Positions 18,336 to 27,937 of a stretch of DNA of 64,000 nt are shown here, in pieces. This DNA is from Niabella agricola (GTDB lineage: Bacteria; Bacteroidota; Bacteroidia; Chitinophagales; Chitinophagaceae). Position 1 is the first letter of the stretch; every line of letters starts with the position of its first letter. A model generated the notes under the pieces. The model did not search any database. It was not told the origin of the DNA and saw only the letters and a program-made list of their open reading frames with translations. The DNA is taken from assembly GCF_021538615.1 (NCBI RefSeq), contig NZ_JAJHIZ010000002.1:1054001-1118000 (forward strand). Direction: 5' to 3'. A program made the translations under genes and the position numbers.

Positions 18336-20075
18336 TTACCATCCCGGGTTCTGACGCATATTTGCGTTTTTTACTACCTCATCATAGGGGATCGGGTACA
18401 GATATTGCCGGGTTTTAAATACCGGTGTTGACACCTCAGCGGTTGAATAAGTCAGCCTTCCTGAAGAACCTTTTATGATCGACATACCATGTAACGGTGT
18501 GTTTGCAATGGTTTCGGCGATCTTCCATCGTCTTATATCCCAGTACCGGTGTTCCTCAAAGGCAAGCTCGATCCTGCGTTCGTCCCGGATCGCCTTCCGC
18601 ATTTCTTCCCTGGTCATACCCGCTTTCAGGCCGTACATATTTTCAGCTCCTGCATCGATGCCTGCGCGTGCCCTCAAACCGGTTAACACATTGTAAACGT
18701 CGGCATCCGGACCGGAAAACTCGTTCCGGGCTTCCGCAAAATTCAGCAGCACTTCTGCATAACGAAAAAGGATAAAATCATGATAAACATCTGAAAAGTT
18801 ATTGGTGGCCTCAAAAGCGCCCATAAATTTGCGCATATAATAACCGGTTCTCGTTTCAAGGTTCAGCGTACCCGGATGGCTTCTTCCGCCCTCAAACGTT
18901 TCGAGAATGGTATTGAGCCATTGATGGCCATTATAAAATATACTCATTCCTAGCCTTGGGTCCCGGCTGGCGTAAGGGTCGCTTATATTGTAGCCCGATC
19001 CCGCCGCATAAATATCCATTCCGTTTTTCATAGGAAACGCGTCTACAAGCTCCTGGGTTGGGCTGGTGCGCCCGTTAGCCGTACCGGGTGAATATCCAAC
19101 GGGAGCATTGCTCACTTCGATCCCCGTGCTCTTGCTTTCCTCCCTTACGAAGATCACTTCCTTATTCGTTTTTCCTTCGGCACCATCCACCGTAATAAAA
19201 ATATCTGAGAACAGCCCGGGCAGCAATGCATACTCTCCCCGGTCGATCAGTTCCTTTGCTGCATCCGCTGCCCGTTTCCAGCGGTTGGCGTCAAAACCGG
19301 TATACCCGGTCTTATCGTTCCCGGGTTCTATATTTCCCCCGTTGAACAGCGGACTTGCAGCATATAGCAGCACCCGGGTTTTTAATGCCAGGCAGGCACC
19401 ACGGGTAACAGAATGATATTCGCCGGTGGCCTTGGTTTGCGCTATCGTACGTAAACTGTCTTTTATCTGATCGCATTCATTTACAATATAGCTCACACAT
19501 GCTTCAAATGAATTCCGGGGCAGCTCCACGTCATCGCCCAGCGCGCCCACTTTATTACCCATCAGCGGCACACCACCGTACCGTTTTATCAGTTCAAAAT
19601 ACAGCAACGCTCTCACAAAACGAGCCTCAGCTTTATAAGCCCTTTTTTTGGGAAAGCCCGGAGCTACCATCTTGTTAAGCGGTACAATATCGATATTATT
19701 GATAAAAATATTGGCTTTCCGGATCCCCGCGTAACAGGTTGCCCAAACATTTTCACTGGATGGAAAAGAAGAAGACGTGTAGCCCCCTGTGGCCAGCTTA
19801 TACACATCGCTGCTGCCGGTTTCTGATGAAATGGCATCATCGCTTGCCGCATCCAGCAGATCGGAACTAACCCGGTTAAAGCCCTTGGGCAGCGAACCAT
19901 AGATACCGCTTAAATATTTTTCTGCATTTACCCCCAGCGAGTCGTCCTTATCGAAGATATACTCAATGGTATTTAACTCCAGCGGTACCTTTTCTATATT
20001 CTTGGCACATGAGCACAGTACCAGGATGCAACCGGTCAATATTTTAGAGGAAATACTCCTTATCATACAAATCAA
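18336..20075 (-). CDS. RagB/SusD family lipoprotein (SusD-1)
   Basis: 579 residues with a lipoprotein signal (LVLCSCAKN, Cys23; the start may be Met4) and the all-helical SusD fold: RFVRALLYFELIKRYGGVPL, ALKTRVLLYAASPLFN, then the C-terminal DFILFRYAEVLLNFAEARNE, ERRIELAFEEHRYWDIRRW and LYPIPYDEV. It captures glycans at the cell surface and lids the SusC channel. It starts 18 bases after SusC-2, the normal SusC-SusD arrangement, so SusC-2/SusD-1 is the clear pair. Confidence 0.95.
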   Translation of the reverse strand: MICMIRSISSKILTGCILVLCSCAKNIEKVPLELNTIEYIFDKDDSLGVNAEKYLSGIYGSLPKGFNRVSSDLLDAASDDAISSETGSSDVYKLATGGYTSSSFPSSENVWATCYAGIRKANIFINNIDIVPLNKMVAPGFPKKRAYKAEARFVRALLYFELIKRYGGVPLMGNKVGALGDDVELPRNSFEACVSYIVNECDQIKDSLRTIAQTKATGEYHSVTRGACLALKTRVLLYAASPLFNGGNIEPGNDKTGYTGFDANRWKRAADAAKELIDRGEYALLPGLFSDIFITVDGAEGKTNKEVIFVREESKSTGIEVSNAPVGYSPGTANGRTSPTQELVDAFPMKNGMDIYAAGSGYNISDPYASRDPRLGMSIFYNGHQWLNTILETFEGGRSHPGTLNLETRTGYYMRKFMGAFEATNNFSDVYHDFILFRYAEVLLNFAEARNEFSGPDADVYNVLTGLRARAGIDAGAENMYGLKAGMTREEMRKAIRDERRIELAFEEHRYWDIRRWKIAETIANTPLHGMSIIKGSSGRLTYSTAEVSTPVFKTRQYLYPIPYDEVVKNANMRQNPGW

Positions 20076-20093
20076 TTTTAAAAGTGCCCTGAG

Positions 20094-23000
20094 CTAAAAT
20101 TTTACATTAACCCCCATGTTATACACCCGTTGTATCGGATATGCCGCGGTTCCAACTTCGGGATCTACCCGGTCATAAGCCGACCAGGTAAACAGATTCT
20201 GCGCATTTACAAAAGCGGTAATGCCTGCTACTTTGAACTTTGAAGTCCATTGGAACGGAAATGTATATTGGAGGTTCACATTCCGGATACGCCAGTAATC
20301 ACCGGAATGCATCCAGAAGCTGCTGCTGCTTAATGTATACGCGTCGCCAAAGGATCCATTCGCCTTCAGCCTTGGATAAGTGGCTGTGGTCGCCGTTTCG
20401 GGGGTCCACCGGTTCAGCAGTTGCTCATATATCTGCCCGTATACCTGGCCATTAGCTCTTAAGATCTCCGTGTCCCAGCTATCAATGTACAGGTTCCTGT
20501 TCCTGACACCCTGGAACAGGATGCTAAAACCAAACCCCTTGTAACTGAACCCGGTGGTAAGCCCGTAATACAAAAGCGGGCTGGTAGTTCCTATTGCCGT
20601 TTCATCAAACTGATCGATCAAACCATCACCATTCAGATCCCTGAATTTTATATCGCCGGGGTGCACCTCATAACCCGCGATCACGGCACCGGAAGCTATT
20701 TCAGCTTCGGTCTGAAACAGTCCGTCGGCAATATAACCGAATCGCTGCCCTACCGGCATTCCGGTTCTTGTATTCCAGGGATAATCCCGCCGCTGTTCAT
20801 CTGAAAACAGCACTTTTGTTTTTTCCAGGGAGCCGTTGGCGGTTACGAAATAATTGAAGGCCCCAATATTATTTTGATAGGAAATGGCCAGCTCTCCGCC
20901 GGTATAAAGATTTCTCCCGATATTCTCACTGGGATAGCCGGTACCCAGCAGGGCGATACTCTTTCCCCTTGTCTGAAGCAGGTCGAAATAAACATCCCTG
21001 TAATAATCAGCAGTAACAGAAAGACGGTTTTTAAATAACGCAATATCCAACCCCGCATTGAGCTTATTACCCTGCTCCCAGCTGATATTGGTATTTGCCA
21101 GCCCGTTTTCGGCAAGCGCCTGCTGCGCCCGTATATGATCAATCCCCCCAATACCGGTTTGCCCTTCGTTTGCCGCATAGGTTTGTCGCCAGATAAAATA
21201 GCCTGAATTGTCGATACCATTTCCGGTGTGGGCAAACGTAGCTCTTAGCTTCAACAGATTGATCCAGGCCGCATGATCTTTTATCAGGGCCTCTTTGGCA
21301 ATATTCCATCCGGCGCCTGCTGCATAAAAGAGACCGTACTGGTGACCGGGCGGGTACCAGTCGTAGCCACTATAATTAACAGCCGCTTCGAGTATATACT
21401 TTTGCTGGTAATCATACCGGGCCTTTGCCATATAATTATTTGCGGTACCGGGCATATCAAAATTGAGCGTGGTGCGCCGTGTATCGGCCATTAGTGATCC
21501 CGTGAATGAATGCCCGGACGGCATTGCTTTTGAATATCCAAGCTCCCCCTGTGCATACCAATAACGGGCGTTTGAGATGGTATAAAAATCGTTCCGCTGC
21601 GCATTTACATCACCATAACGGGCGTAGGTGGTATCTGCATTATCACTTACCTGCATCAAAAACACAGGCACCCGCATTCCCCGGTCTGTTAATGTGGCCG
21701 ATTGTACAGCAATATTACCCTTCACTTTTGCCCACAGGCCTTTTACCCATGCATCAAAATTGTACTTCATGTCTACATTAGCCATGATATCCCGGTCGTT
21801 GTTCATTATGTAACCGGATTCGTCCAGCATGGATTTCAGGTTTGTCTGAAAGGAATTATTCCCTCCATAAGAGCCATTGGGGTTATAAACGGGGTACGCA
21901 TTGCCGGGCGTTCGCAGTAAATTATCCAGGATAGCACCGGTTGTGGCGCCGGGTTGATTCCCATCCTGTATACGTCCAAACAATTGTACACCGATGTTAA
22001 AGTACCGGGTTACATCAATGTCCACTTTAGAGTTAATAAGATAGCGCTGAAGCTGCATTTTGGCATCCGGATTTTTTGTATTCAGCAGTCCTTCCTGGTT
22101 TGCATAATTTAAGGAGACCATATACCTTGCTACGCCACCGCCTCCGCCAACATTTAAATTATACCGGTACAGGGGTGCGCTCTTTTTCAATACCAGGTCA
22201 TACCAGTTTACATCGGGATACTGATAGGGATTATCGCCCTTTTTAAATCGTTCCAGGTCGGTGACTGTATACAGGGTCTTTCTGCCTTCATTTGACAGGG
22301 CCTCGTTTACCAGATAGGCATAATCAAATGCGCTTACCGGTTTTGGAAGTTTCAAGGGTTCCTGTGTGCCCATTTCTGCCGTAAAAGAAAGCTGTGGTGG
22401 TCCGGGTTTGGGCTTTTTCGTCGTAACCAGCAGCACACCGTTGGAGCTCCGCTGCCCCAGTGCTATCGCAGACAGGCCGTCCTTTAAAACAGAGATGCTT
22501 TCAATGCTTTCGGGGTCCAGTGAAAAAATATTCCGCTGGATGCCATCCACCACTACCACCGGATTCTGCCCTCTTAGCTTCATAGAGATCTCGTTGTTGT
22601 CGCTAAAAGGCGCCAGACCTGTTCTCGCCAGGGTTCCGGCCAGGTCTTTTGTAGAATTGGCATCCGCTGTTCCAGAAAAGGACCGGAAGCCCCTCAGTTG
22701 CTCTGTATACAGCCCCTGCAGCCTGCCGGTAAGTGCATAAGGATACAATGTAGCAGGCGTGGTGGCGATCTGCGGTGTATAAACGGTAGCAACGGAAGCA
22801 AGGGACAGATCTGCTTTTTTGCTTTCATACAACACGTCGATACTATCGGAAGGGGTTAAATAACTTTTCCTGATCTGCACAACAATATCACGTTCGCCAG
22901 GCTTTGGTTTATAATAAATAACATCTGCACCCGTCCCGGAAAACACCAGTGAGGACCGCATTGCCGTTTTTATTTCGAAAAATCCTTCCCCATTGCTCCA

Positions 23001-23174
23001 TACAAAATGGCCGGTTCCTTTTTCGAGAACCTTAACATTCGGAACAGGATGCCCATATTCATCTACCACTTTGCCTTTAAGTACGTGACCAGTTTGAGCA
23101 AAACCTATACAGCTTGTAAGAAAGGCTATAAAAACAACAATAATTTTCTTTATATAAGCATTAAACCGCCGCAT
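20094..23174 (-). CDS. SusC/RagA-family TonB-dependent transporter (SusC-2)
   Basis: 1026 residues with a signal peptide (FLTSCIGFAQ), a carboxypeptidase-D-like domain (about 30-110, LKGKVVDEYGHPVPNVKV) and a plug that departs from the standard pattern: the usual VVGYG box is replaced by ADLSLASVATVYTPQI, followed by LTGRLQGLYTEQLRGFR, MKLRGQNPVVVVDGIQRNIF and ISVLKDGLSAIALGQRSSNG. The barrel carries FRDLNGDGLIDQFDETAIG. It follows the DUF4961 gene after 49 bases and precedes SusD-1 by 18. A clear SusC, but a divergent subfamily compared with SusC-1. Confidence 0.94.
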   Translation of the reverse strand: MRRFNAYIKKIIVVFIAFLTSCIGFAQTGHVLKGKVVDEYGHPVPNVKVLEKGTGHFVWSNGEGFFEIKTAMRSSLVFSGTGADVIYYKPKPGERDIVVQIRKSYLTPSDSIDVLYESKKADLSLASVATVYTPQIATTPATLYPYALTGRLQGLYTEQLRGFRSFSGTADANSTKDLAGTLARTGLAPFSDNNEISMKLRGQNPVVVVDGIQRNIFSLDPESIESISVLKDGLSAIALGQRSSNGVLLVTTKKPKPGPPQLSFTAEMGTQEPLKLPKPVSAFDYAYLVNEALSNEGRKTLYTVTDLERFKKGDNPYQYPDVNWYDLVLKKSAPLYRYNLNVGGGGGVARYMVSLNYANQEGLLNTKNPDAKMQLQRYLINSKVDIDVTRYFNIGVQLFGRIQDGNQPGATTGAILDNLLRTPGNAYPVYNPNGSYGGNNSFQTNLKSMLDESGYIMNNDRDIMANVDMKYNFDAWVKGLWAKVKGNIAVQSATLTDRGMRVPVFLMQVSDNADTTYARYGDVNAQRNDFYTISNARYWYAQGELGYSKAMPSGHSFTGSLMADTRRTTLNFDMPGTANNYMAKARYDYQQKYILEAAVNYSGYDWYPPGHQYGLFYAAGAGWNIAKEALIKDHAAWINLLKLRATFAHTGNGIDNSGYFIWRQTYAANEGQTGIGGIDHIRAQQALAENGLANTNISWEQGNKLNAGLDIALFKNRLSVTADYYRDVYFDLLQTRGKSIALLGTGYPSENIGRNLYTGGELAISYQNNIGAFNYFVTANGSLEKTKVLFSDEQRRDYPWNTRTGMPVGQRFGYIADGLFQTEAEIASGAVIAGYEVHPGDIKFRDLNGDGLIDQFDETAIGTTSPLLYYGLTTGFSYKGFGFSILFQGVRNRNLYIDSWDTEILRANGQVYGQIYEQLLNRWTPETATTATYPRLKANGSFGDAYTLSSSSFWMHSGDYWRIRNVNLQYTFPFQWTSKFKVAGITAFVNAQNLFTWSAYDRVDPEVGTAAYPIQRVYNMGVNVKF

Positions 23175-23223
23175 AAATTTTTTCAGTTTTTAGTGAGCAT
23201 GTAAGACCAATTGAGACCAGCTA

Positions 23224-24222
23224 CTACTGGCATTTGAAGGTGTAGACGAACGGGTCTGAAGGCAGTGTGCTTCCACCATATCCCACTTTCTTTGTTCCTG
23301 TTGCATCCGTTAAAAAATACTCCATCCGTTCCAGCGTTTGGTTTTCATTTAATCCAAAGAACGACCGGGGCCAGAAATCGAACCGGAACCGGTTCATTCC
23401 GGGAGCCGTCTTAAAAGCAGTTTTATCACTGATCCCGCACTGCTCTATTACCTGGCCGTCATTGGTATATCCCTTAGCACAGATGTAGATTCTGGATTCG
23501 GTACTTAAGGGAGTAGCGATCAGATCCCCGTCATAGGAGATGGTTTGTATATCGTTGTCCGTGGCTTTGGCCAGCTCCATCATGGCCAGCTGCGGATTTA
23601 CAAAATCCACCAGGTCCCCGGTACCCTTAACCGTAAGGCGGGCATACCGGCCATCGTGATATTTATCGCTACCCGGCGGTTCCAGTCCATTGGTCGTATT
23701 TCCAATAAAGTAGCCCAGGTTCACCAGCATGTTCTGCTCGCCGGCCTTGGTAATAAATTTCACCGAGTAGTCGATGCTGTTATTTACATCGTATGTTTTT
23801 GTGGAGCGGAAAACGATCCACTCCATATCGTTTACAAGGTTGCCCATCAGGGCATATCGTTTATCCTGCATCAACGCCTCGGCCCAGGGCAATTGTGTTT
23901 TAGGCTCTTTTTCTGAAGCCGGCATCAGGCTCATTTTTTCATTATTGGCGCTCATGGCCGTGCAGGTATAAAATGCAGATGTATTCCTGGATGCATTCCA
24001 GGACTTGGGAACCAGCATCCCAACCACAAGCGTTTTTCCCAAATTGGTTCCGGCCACATCCAGGTGTACGTTGACCACCGCAGTGAGGTTGTCGCCCCCG
24101 TTCACCGTTTCCGGCTGTTCCACACTGGTAATGTCTGCACTGCAGGCAAATATTAAAGCCAGCAACACCAACACCGTCAGCAGTTTCCAGAAATTTCCTT
24201 TTCTTAAAAATTTAGTTCTCAT
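23224..24222 (-). CDS. DUF4961-type surface lipoprotein
   Basis: 332 residues, lipoprotein signal LALIFACS (Cys27), then a beta-rich protein with VNVHLDVAGTNLGKTLVVGM, DMEWIVFRSTKTYDV, NSIDYSVKFITKAGEQN and FVYTFKC at the end. This matches DUF4961 proteins, which occur in Bacteroidota glycan-utilisation operons beside DUF5004 proteins, as here. Presumed surface-exposed and glycan-binding, but no function is established. It begins 26 bases after DUF5004 and ends 49 bases before SusC-2. Confidence 0.8.
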   Translation of the reverse strand: MRTKFLRKGNFWKLLTVLVLLALIFACSADITSVEQPETVNGGDNLTAVVNVHLDVAGTNLGKTLVVGMLVPKSWNASRNTSAFYTCTAMSANNEKMSLMPASEKEPKTQLPWAEALMQDKRYALMGNLVNDMEWIVFRSTKTYDVNNSIDYSVKFITKAGEQNMLVNLGYFIGNTTNGLEPPGSDKYHDGRYARLTVKGTGDLVDFVNPQLAMMELAKATDNDIQTISYDGDLIATPLSTESRIYICAKGYTNDGQVIEQCGISDKTAFKTAPGMNRFRFDFWPRSFFGLNENQTLERMEYFLTDATGTKKVGYGGSTLPSDPFVYTFKCQ

Positions 24223-24248
24223 ATACCCGGTTTGAAAAAATTAGTTGT

Positions 24249-24689
24249 TTATTGAACGGCTTCCAATGCATACTGATAGGTGTTTGTTACACACCCCGGC
24301 GAGCCTCTTAAAATGATCCGCCGCACGCCGTTCACCACCGGGTAATCAAATTCATTGGTAAAACTTTCTGATGAGCCGTTTTGAACAAAAGAAATATGCA
24401 GGGGGTGAGCCGCATCGTCCAGCGACCAGGTGCCATCCTTCAATACCACAAAGGGAACCTGGTGCTCCATGGAATAGGTGCCATTTTCATTGAAGCGGAT
24501 CGAAAACGATGTAAAATCAAAATGTGCAGTTATATCCACGCCATTCCTGACAACGCCGGCAATTTTCCAGGTGCCGACAATATTTTTGATGGCTTCCGCA
24601 TTAACGCCTGTTTGTTCTTTTTTGCAGGAGTTTATTAAAACGGCCACTGAGATCAGGCTCATTAGAAAAAAGGATTTAGCAAATCTCAT
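24249..24689 (-). CDS. DUF5004-type lipocalin-like lipoprotein
   Basis: 146 residues starting at ATG 24689, where a lipoprotein signal follows directly (LINSCKK, Cys22); the longer open frame to 24872 would bury this signal. IKNIVGTWKIAGVVRNGVDI and FNENGTYSMEH are the strands of a small lipocalin-like barrel typical of DUF5004. It sits 55 bases after SusD-2 and 26 before DUF4961, the usual pairing. Likely exported to the cell surface; ligand unknown. Confidence 0.82.
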   Translation of the reverse strand: MRFAKSFFLMSLISVAVLINSCKKEQTGVNAEAIKNIVGTWKIAGVVRNGVDITAHFDFTSFSIRFNENGTYSMEHQVPFVVLKDGTWSLDDAAHPLHISFVQNGSSESFTNEFDYPVVNGVRRIILRGSPGCVTNTYQYALEAVQ

Positions 24690-24744
24690 AGTAGTGTAAT
24701 CGTTATTTACAAGTGAATAAACTTTTTCCGGTACCCGGACCTGG

Positions 24745-26529
24745 TTACTGCCCGGTGGTACTCCAGTACGGATTTTGTAATAATTGGGTTGATTTTGCCA
24801 CTTCTGTCTGTGGAATTGGGAAAAGGTACATGGCGTTCCTGAAATTCCGTTTGCGCACATCGAATGTTTCAAAAACCGGGGGAACGTTATTGCGCCGGGT
24901 CACTTTCATTCCATGCATCTGTGCATTTTCGGTATCCCCTGCGATCAGCCATCTGCGCACATCCCAAAACCAATGCTCTTCAAATGCCAGTTCTATCCTC
25001 CGTTCATTACGGATCACCGCCCTCATTTCATCTTTGCTCATGCCTGCAGCCAGTCCGTACATATTGTCGTCTCCGGCATCGATACCGGCTCTTTTCCGCA
25101 GCTCGGTAACGGCGGTATACACATCCTGGGTTGGGCCGGAAAATTCATTTTCGGCTTCGGCAAAATTCAAAAGCATTTCTGCAAACCGGATCAGCGGCCA
25201 GCAGCGTTCGGTTCCGTGGATACAGTTGCCTGCAATGTCCGGCTTCAGCATTTTGTTGACGTAATATCCTGTAGTGGTCCGTTTAAACACGGCATCGGCT
25301 CCGGCATCCACATACAGCTTCAGTGCCTGCCCCATAATGGGCTGGATAAAATCGGTATATAAAACGATGAGGGATGAATCATGCATGATCGTACTCTCCA
25401 GCCGGGGGTCCCGGTTATCATAAGGCCGGCCGGGGTTGTACCCCGATTCCGGGCTGCTGATCATTTTTCCATTCTTCATCAGGAAGGCATCCACCAGTTC
25501 CTGGTAGGGAAACGCTCCCTTGCCATCGCCCCCCCTGGTAGGAGGCATCCAGCAGGTTTCAAAATCCCGGGTACCACTTTGCATTCTTGCAAAAATGTAT
25601 TCGTTATTTACCCTCAGGTTAAATACCGCACGGAACGGTGGTACCGTTAAACCGGATACGGAAGTGGTTGTGCTATGTAATTGATAAGTTCCCAGCGATA
25701 ATACGGTCTTTGCGGCATCGGCAGCCAGCTTCCACCTGTTTGCGTCGGCAGCCGGATACCCAACCACGGTCCGCAACGGACCAGCCAGGGAAGTATTAAA
25801 TGTATTTTCACCATTAAACAAAGGGCTGGCTGCATAAAGCAACACGCGCGATTTCAATGCCAGGCAGGCTCCTGCTCCTGCCCTGCCATAGTCAATGCCC
25901 TGCTGCCGTACCGGCAATGCAGCAGCAGCAGCATCGCATTCTGCCACAATATAATTTACGCATTCCTCAAAGCTACTCCTGCTGGCGGTTATATGATCCT
26001 GATCGGTATAAATAGTATCGCCCACCAATGGCACGCCGCCATAATGTTTTAAAAGAATAAAATAGTACCAGGCCCTCAGAAAACGGGCTTCTGCAGCGGT
26101 CCTTTTTTGCAGGTACGCATCAAAAGGCAATGTTGTTGCGTGTTTCAGATACTGGTTAGCGGCCCTTATCTGCTTATAGCAGGTTTTCCAGGCATCATCC
26201 GTAATGGTAGCCGGTGTTACCGATCCTGTGGCAAAACCTGCTGAAGTGGCGGCAACACCCACCCGTGGAACGTCTGCTTCGGATGAGGCCGCATCCAACC
26301 CTCCGTTTTCAGAAAACCGGGTAGGACTGAAGCTAAACCCTACATCTGAATAAATATTGTTCAGGAAACTCATGGCGTAGGTACTATCACTAAAAACAGT
26401 TTGCTCGCTCAGGTTGGTTGTATTCGTCCCCTCCAGGAACCGGCTTTTTGAACAACTTGCAACAAGCAATAACGCGATAGCCGCAAGGCACAGTTTCGTT
26501 GACGGTTTTGCGTGATCATTCCTTTCCAT
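24745..26529 (-). CDS. RagB/SusD family lipoprotein (SusD-2)
   Basis: 594 residues with a lipoprotein signal (LLLVASCSK, Cys26) and the SusD motifs RFLRAWYYFILLKHYGGVPL, ALKSRVLLYAASPLFNG, LIRFAEMLLNFAEAENEFSG, ERRIELAFEEHWFWDVRRW and YLFPIPQTEV. It is the first gene of the six-gene leftward operon, with no SusC upstream; 457 bases of non-coding DNA precede it. This is unusual, since SusD normally follows SusC. It shares the C-terminal half pattern with SusD-1, so the two may derive from an old duplication. Confidence 0.95.
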   Translation of the reverse strand: MERNDHAKPSTKLCLAAIALLLVASCSKSRFLEGTNTTNLSEQTVFSDSTYAMSFLNNIYSDVGFSFSPTRFSENGGLDAASSEADVPRVGVAATSAGFATGSVTPATITDDAWKTCYKQIRAANQYLKHATTLPFDAYLQKRTAAEARFLRAWYYFILLKHYGGVPLVGDTIYTDQDHITASRSSFEECVNYIVAECDAAAAALPVRQQGIDYGRAGAGACLALKSRVLLYAASPLFNGENTFNTSLAGPLRTVVGYPAADANRWKLAADAAKTVLSLGTYQLHSTTTSVSGLTVPPFRAVFNLRVNNEYIFARMQSGTRDFETCWMPPTRGGDGKGAFPYQELVDAFLMKNGKMISSPESGYNPGRPYDNRDPRLESTIMHDSSLIVLYTDFIQPIMGQALKLYVDAGADAVFKRTTTGYYVNKMLKPDIAGNCIHGTERCWPLIRFAEMLLNFAEAENEFSGPTQDVYTAVTELRKRAGIDAGDDNMYGLAAGMSKDEMRAVIRNERRIELAFEEHWFWDVRRWLIAGDTENAQMHGMKVTRRNNVPPVFETFDVRKRNFRNAMYLFPIPQTEVAKSTQLLQNPYWSTTGQ

Positions 26530-26986
26530 ATAAAAGAATCGTTTATCGTTTCTTAATGAAGCTGTTTAAACTTTTCGAAAAAAGGTGGCTGCTTAAATTC
26601 TCCGCTGGTTTTAGACAGATTCAATATATCGCAGATCCCCGCAGATTGATTTTCTGAGAAAATCAGTGTAAAAAATTTGCGTACATCCGCGAAAAATATC
26701 ATCGCATCCAGAAGTTTAAACAACTTCAATAATATAGTAACTCAAAAATATTTCCACCCCCACCCCTGTTCTGTAATAATTTCACTTTTTTTTAAATATC
26801 AGGTGGGGTACTCCCAAAGCAGCGTGACTACTAAAGGACCGCAACAATCAACGGTACTTTGCACTTTTGGGTTCGTGGCAGGTTGATACCCCCTGCGGTT
26901 CCGCTCCCCCCAAACGCTGCCGGGTTCCATTTAAAAGTTCCGGCAAATAAATTCTATATTCACAACTTCATCTCATTTTCAAAACC
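26530..26986. other. Divergent intergenic region
   Basis: Non-coding region between SusD-2 (leftward) and the Lgt-family gene (rightward). It must hold the promoter for the six-gene operon, but I see no convincing paired -33/-7 boxes on the minus strand. On the plus strand there is a TACTTTG string near 26856. The middle carries the palindromic element listed separately. Confidence 0.5.
26630..26691. repeat. Imperfect nested palindrome, REP-like
   Basis: A perfect hairpin GATTTTC-TGA-GAAAATC (26648-26664) is flanked by CGCAGATT on the left and AATTTGCG on the right, and again by CGCAGATC and ATCCGCG further out. CGCAGAT-type palindromes resemble dispersed intergenic repeats I associate with Bacteroidota genomes. 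There is no second copy in this window, so repeat status is a guess. Confidence 0.4.
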
Positions 26987-27913
26987 GTGTACCCCGATCT
27001 GTATTACCTGCTGCGCGATCTGACCGGCCTGGAGCTGCATTTTCTGCATCAGATCACTGTATTCGGGTTTTCCATGGCGCTTTCATTCCTGGCAGGTTCG
27101 CTGTTCCTGAGAAGAATTTTCAGGGAAAAGGAAGCGCGGGGAACGTACAACCGTCCGGAAGTCCGGGTTCAGGCACATATTCCGGTTAGCATCCGCCCCA
27201 GTAACAGCATCGGCAGCATTGCACTGTTGGCCGCGATACTGGGACTTATTTTTGGGAAACTGCTTTATCTCCTCGAAAACTATGGCACACAAAACATTCG
27301 CTTTGTTCTTTTTTCTTTTTCCGGGATCAATTTTTATGGTGCGCTGGCAGGTTGCGCCGTCGCTGTCTGGATCTATTACCGCGGGAAGAACATCCGCCCC
27401 CTGTATGTTATTGATGCTATGGCTCCCGGATTCATGATCGCATATACCATCGGGCGGTTGGGCTGCCATGTTTCAGGAGACGGCGACTGGGGTCTGGTAA
27501 ACACCGAGCCCAAGCCTTTTACCTGGGTTCCGGACTGGCTGTGGACCTGTTATTACCCGCACAACCTGCTCCGGGAAGGGATCATTATGACCCGCTGCGA
27601 CTGGGGCAATTATTGTTACCAGTTGCCCAGTCCTGTTTATCCAACTCCGCTTTATGAAGCCCTTGTTTGTTCCCTTTTGTTTTTACTGCTCTGGATGCTG
27701 AGGAACAGGATGGCGGCACCGGGTATGCTGATGGGGCTGTACCTGTTGCTGGCCGGCACCGAGCGTTTCCTGATCGAAAAGATACGCATCAACCCCGTTA
27801 TACCAGGGCTGAATATGACCCAGGCCCAGCTCGTAAGTATACTACTGGTGCTCCTGGGCACAACCCTCCTGATACGTCCCTTTTTTCAAAAAGGAAATTT
27901 GCCCGCTTATTGA
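26987..27913 (+). CDS. lgt: Prolipoprotein diacylglyceryl transferase (Lgt) family protein
   Basis: 308 residues, GTG start, seven or so hydrophobic segments. The family moves a diacylglyceryl group from phosphatidylglycerol to the lipobox cysteine of prolipoproteins in the inner membrane. The Lgt signature region is GRLGCHVSGDGDWG (about residues 157-170), preceded by INFYGALAG; the last helix block includes PLYEALVCSLLFLLLW and GTERFLIEKIRIN. In E. coli Lgt the position matching the Y of FYG is an essential His; a Tyr here may be a Bacteroidota variant. Its 3' end lies 24 bases from that of the convergent ROK gene. Given many lipoproteins nearby it may act on them, but a housekeeping role is just as likely. 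Confidence 0.87.
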   Translation: MYPDLYYLLRDLTGLELHFLHQITVFGFSMALSFLAGSLFLRRIFREKEARGTYNRPEVRVQAHIPVSIRPSNSIGSIALLAAILGLIFGKLLYLLENYGTQNIRFVLFSFSGINFYGALAGCAVAVWIYYRGKNIRPLYVIDAMAPGFMIAYTIGRLGCHVSGDGDWGLVNTEPKPFTWVPDWLWTCYYPHNLLREGIIMTRCDWGNYCYQLPSPVYPTPLYEALVCSLLFLLLWMLRNRMAAPGMLMGLYLLLAGTERFLIEKIRINPVIPGLNMTQAQLVSILLVLLGTTLLIRPFFQKGNLPAY

Positions 27914-27937
27914 TTATTACCACTAGCAACAGACCTT

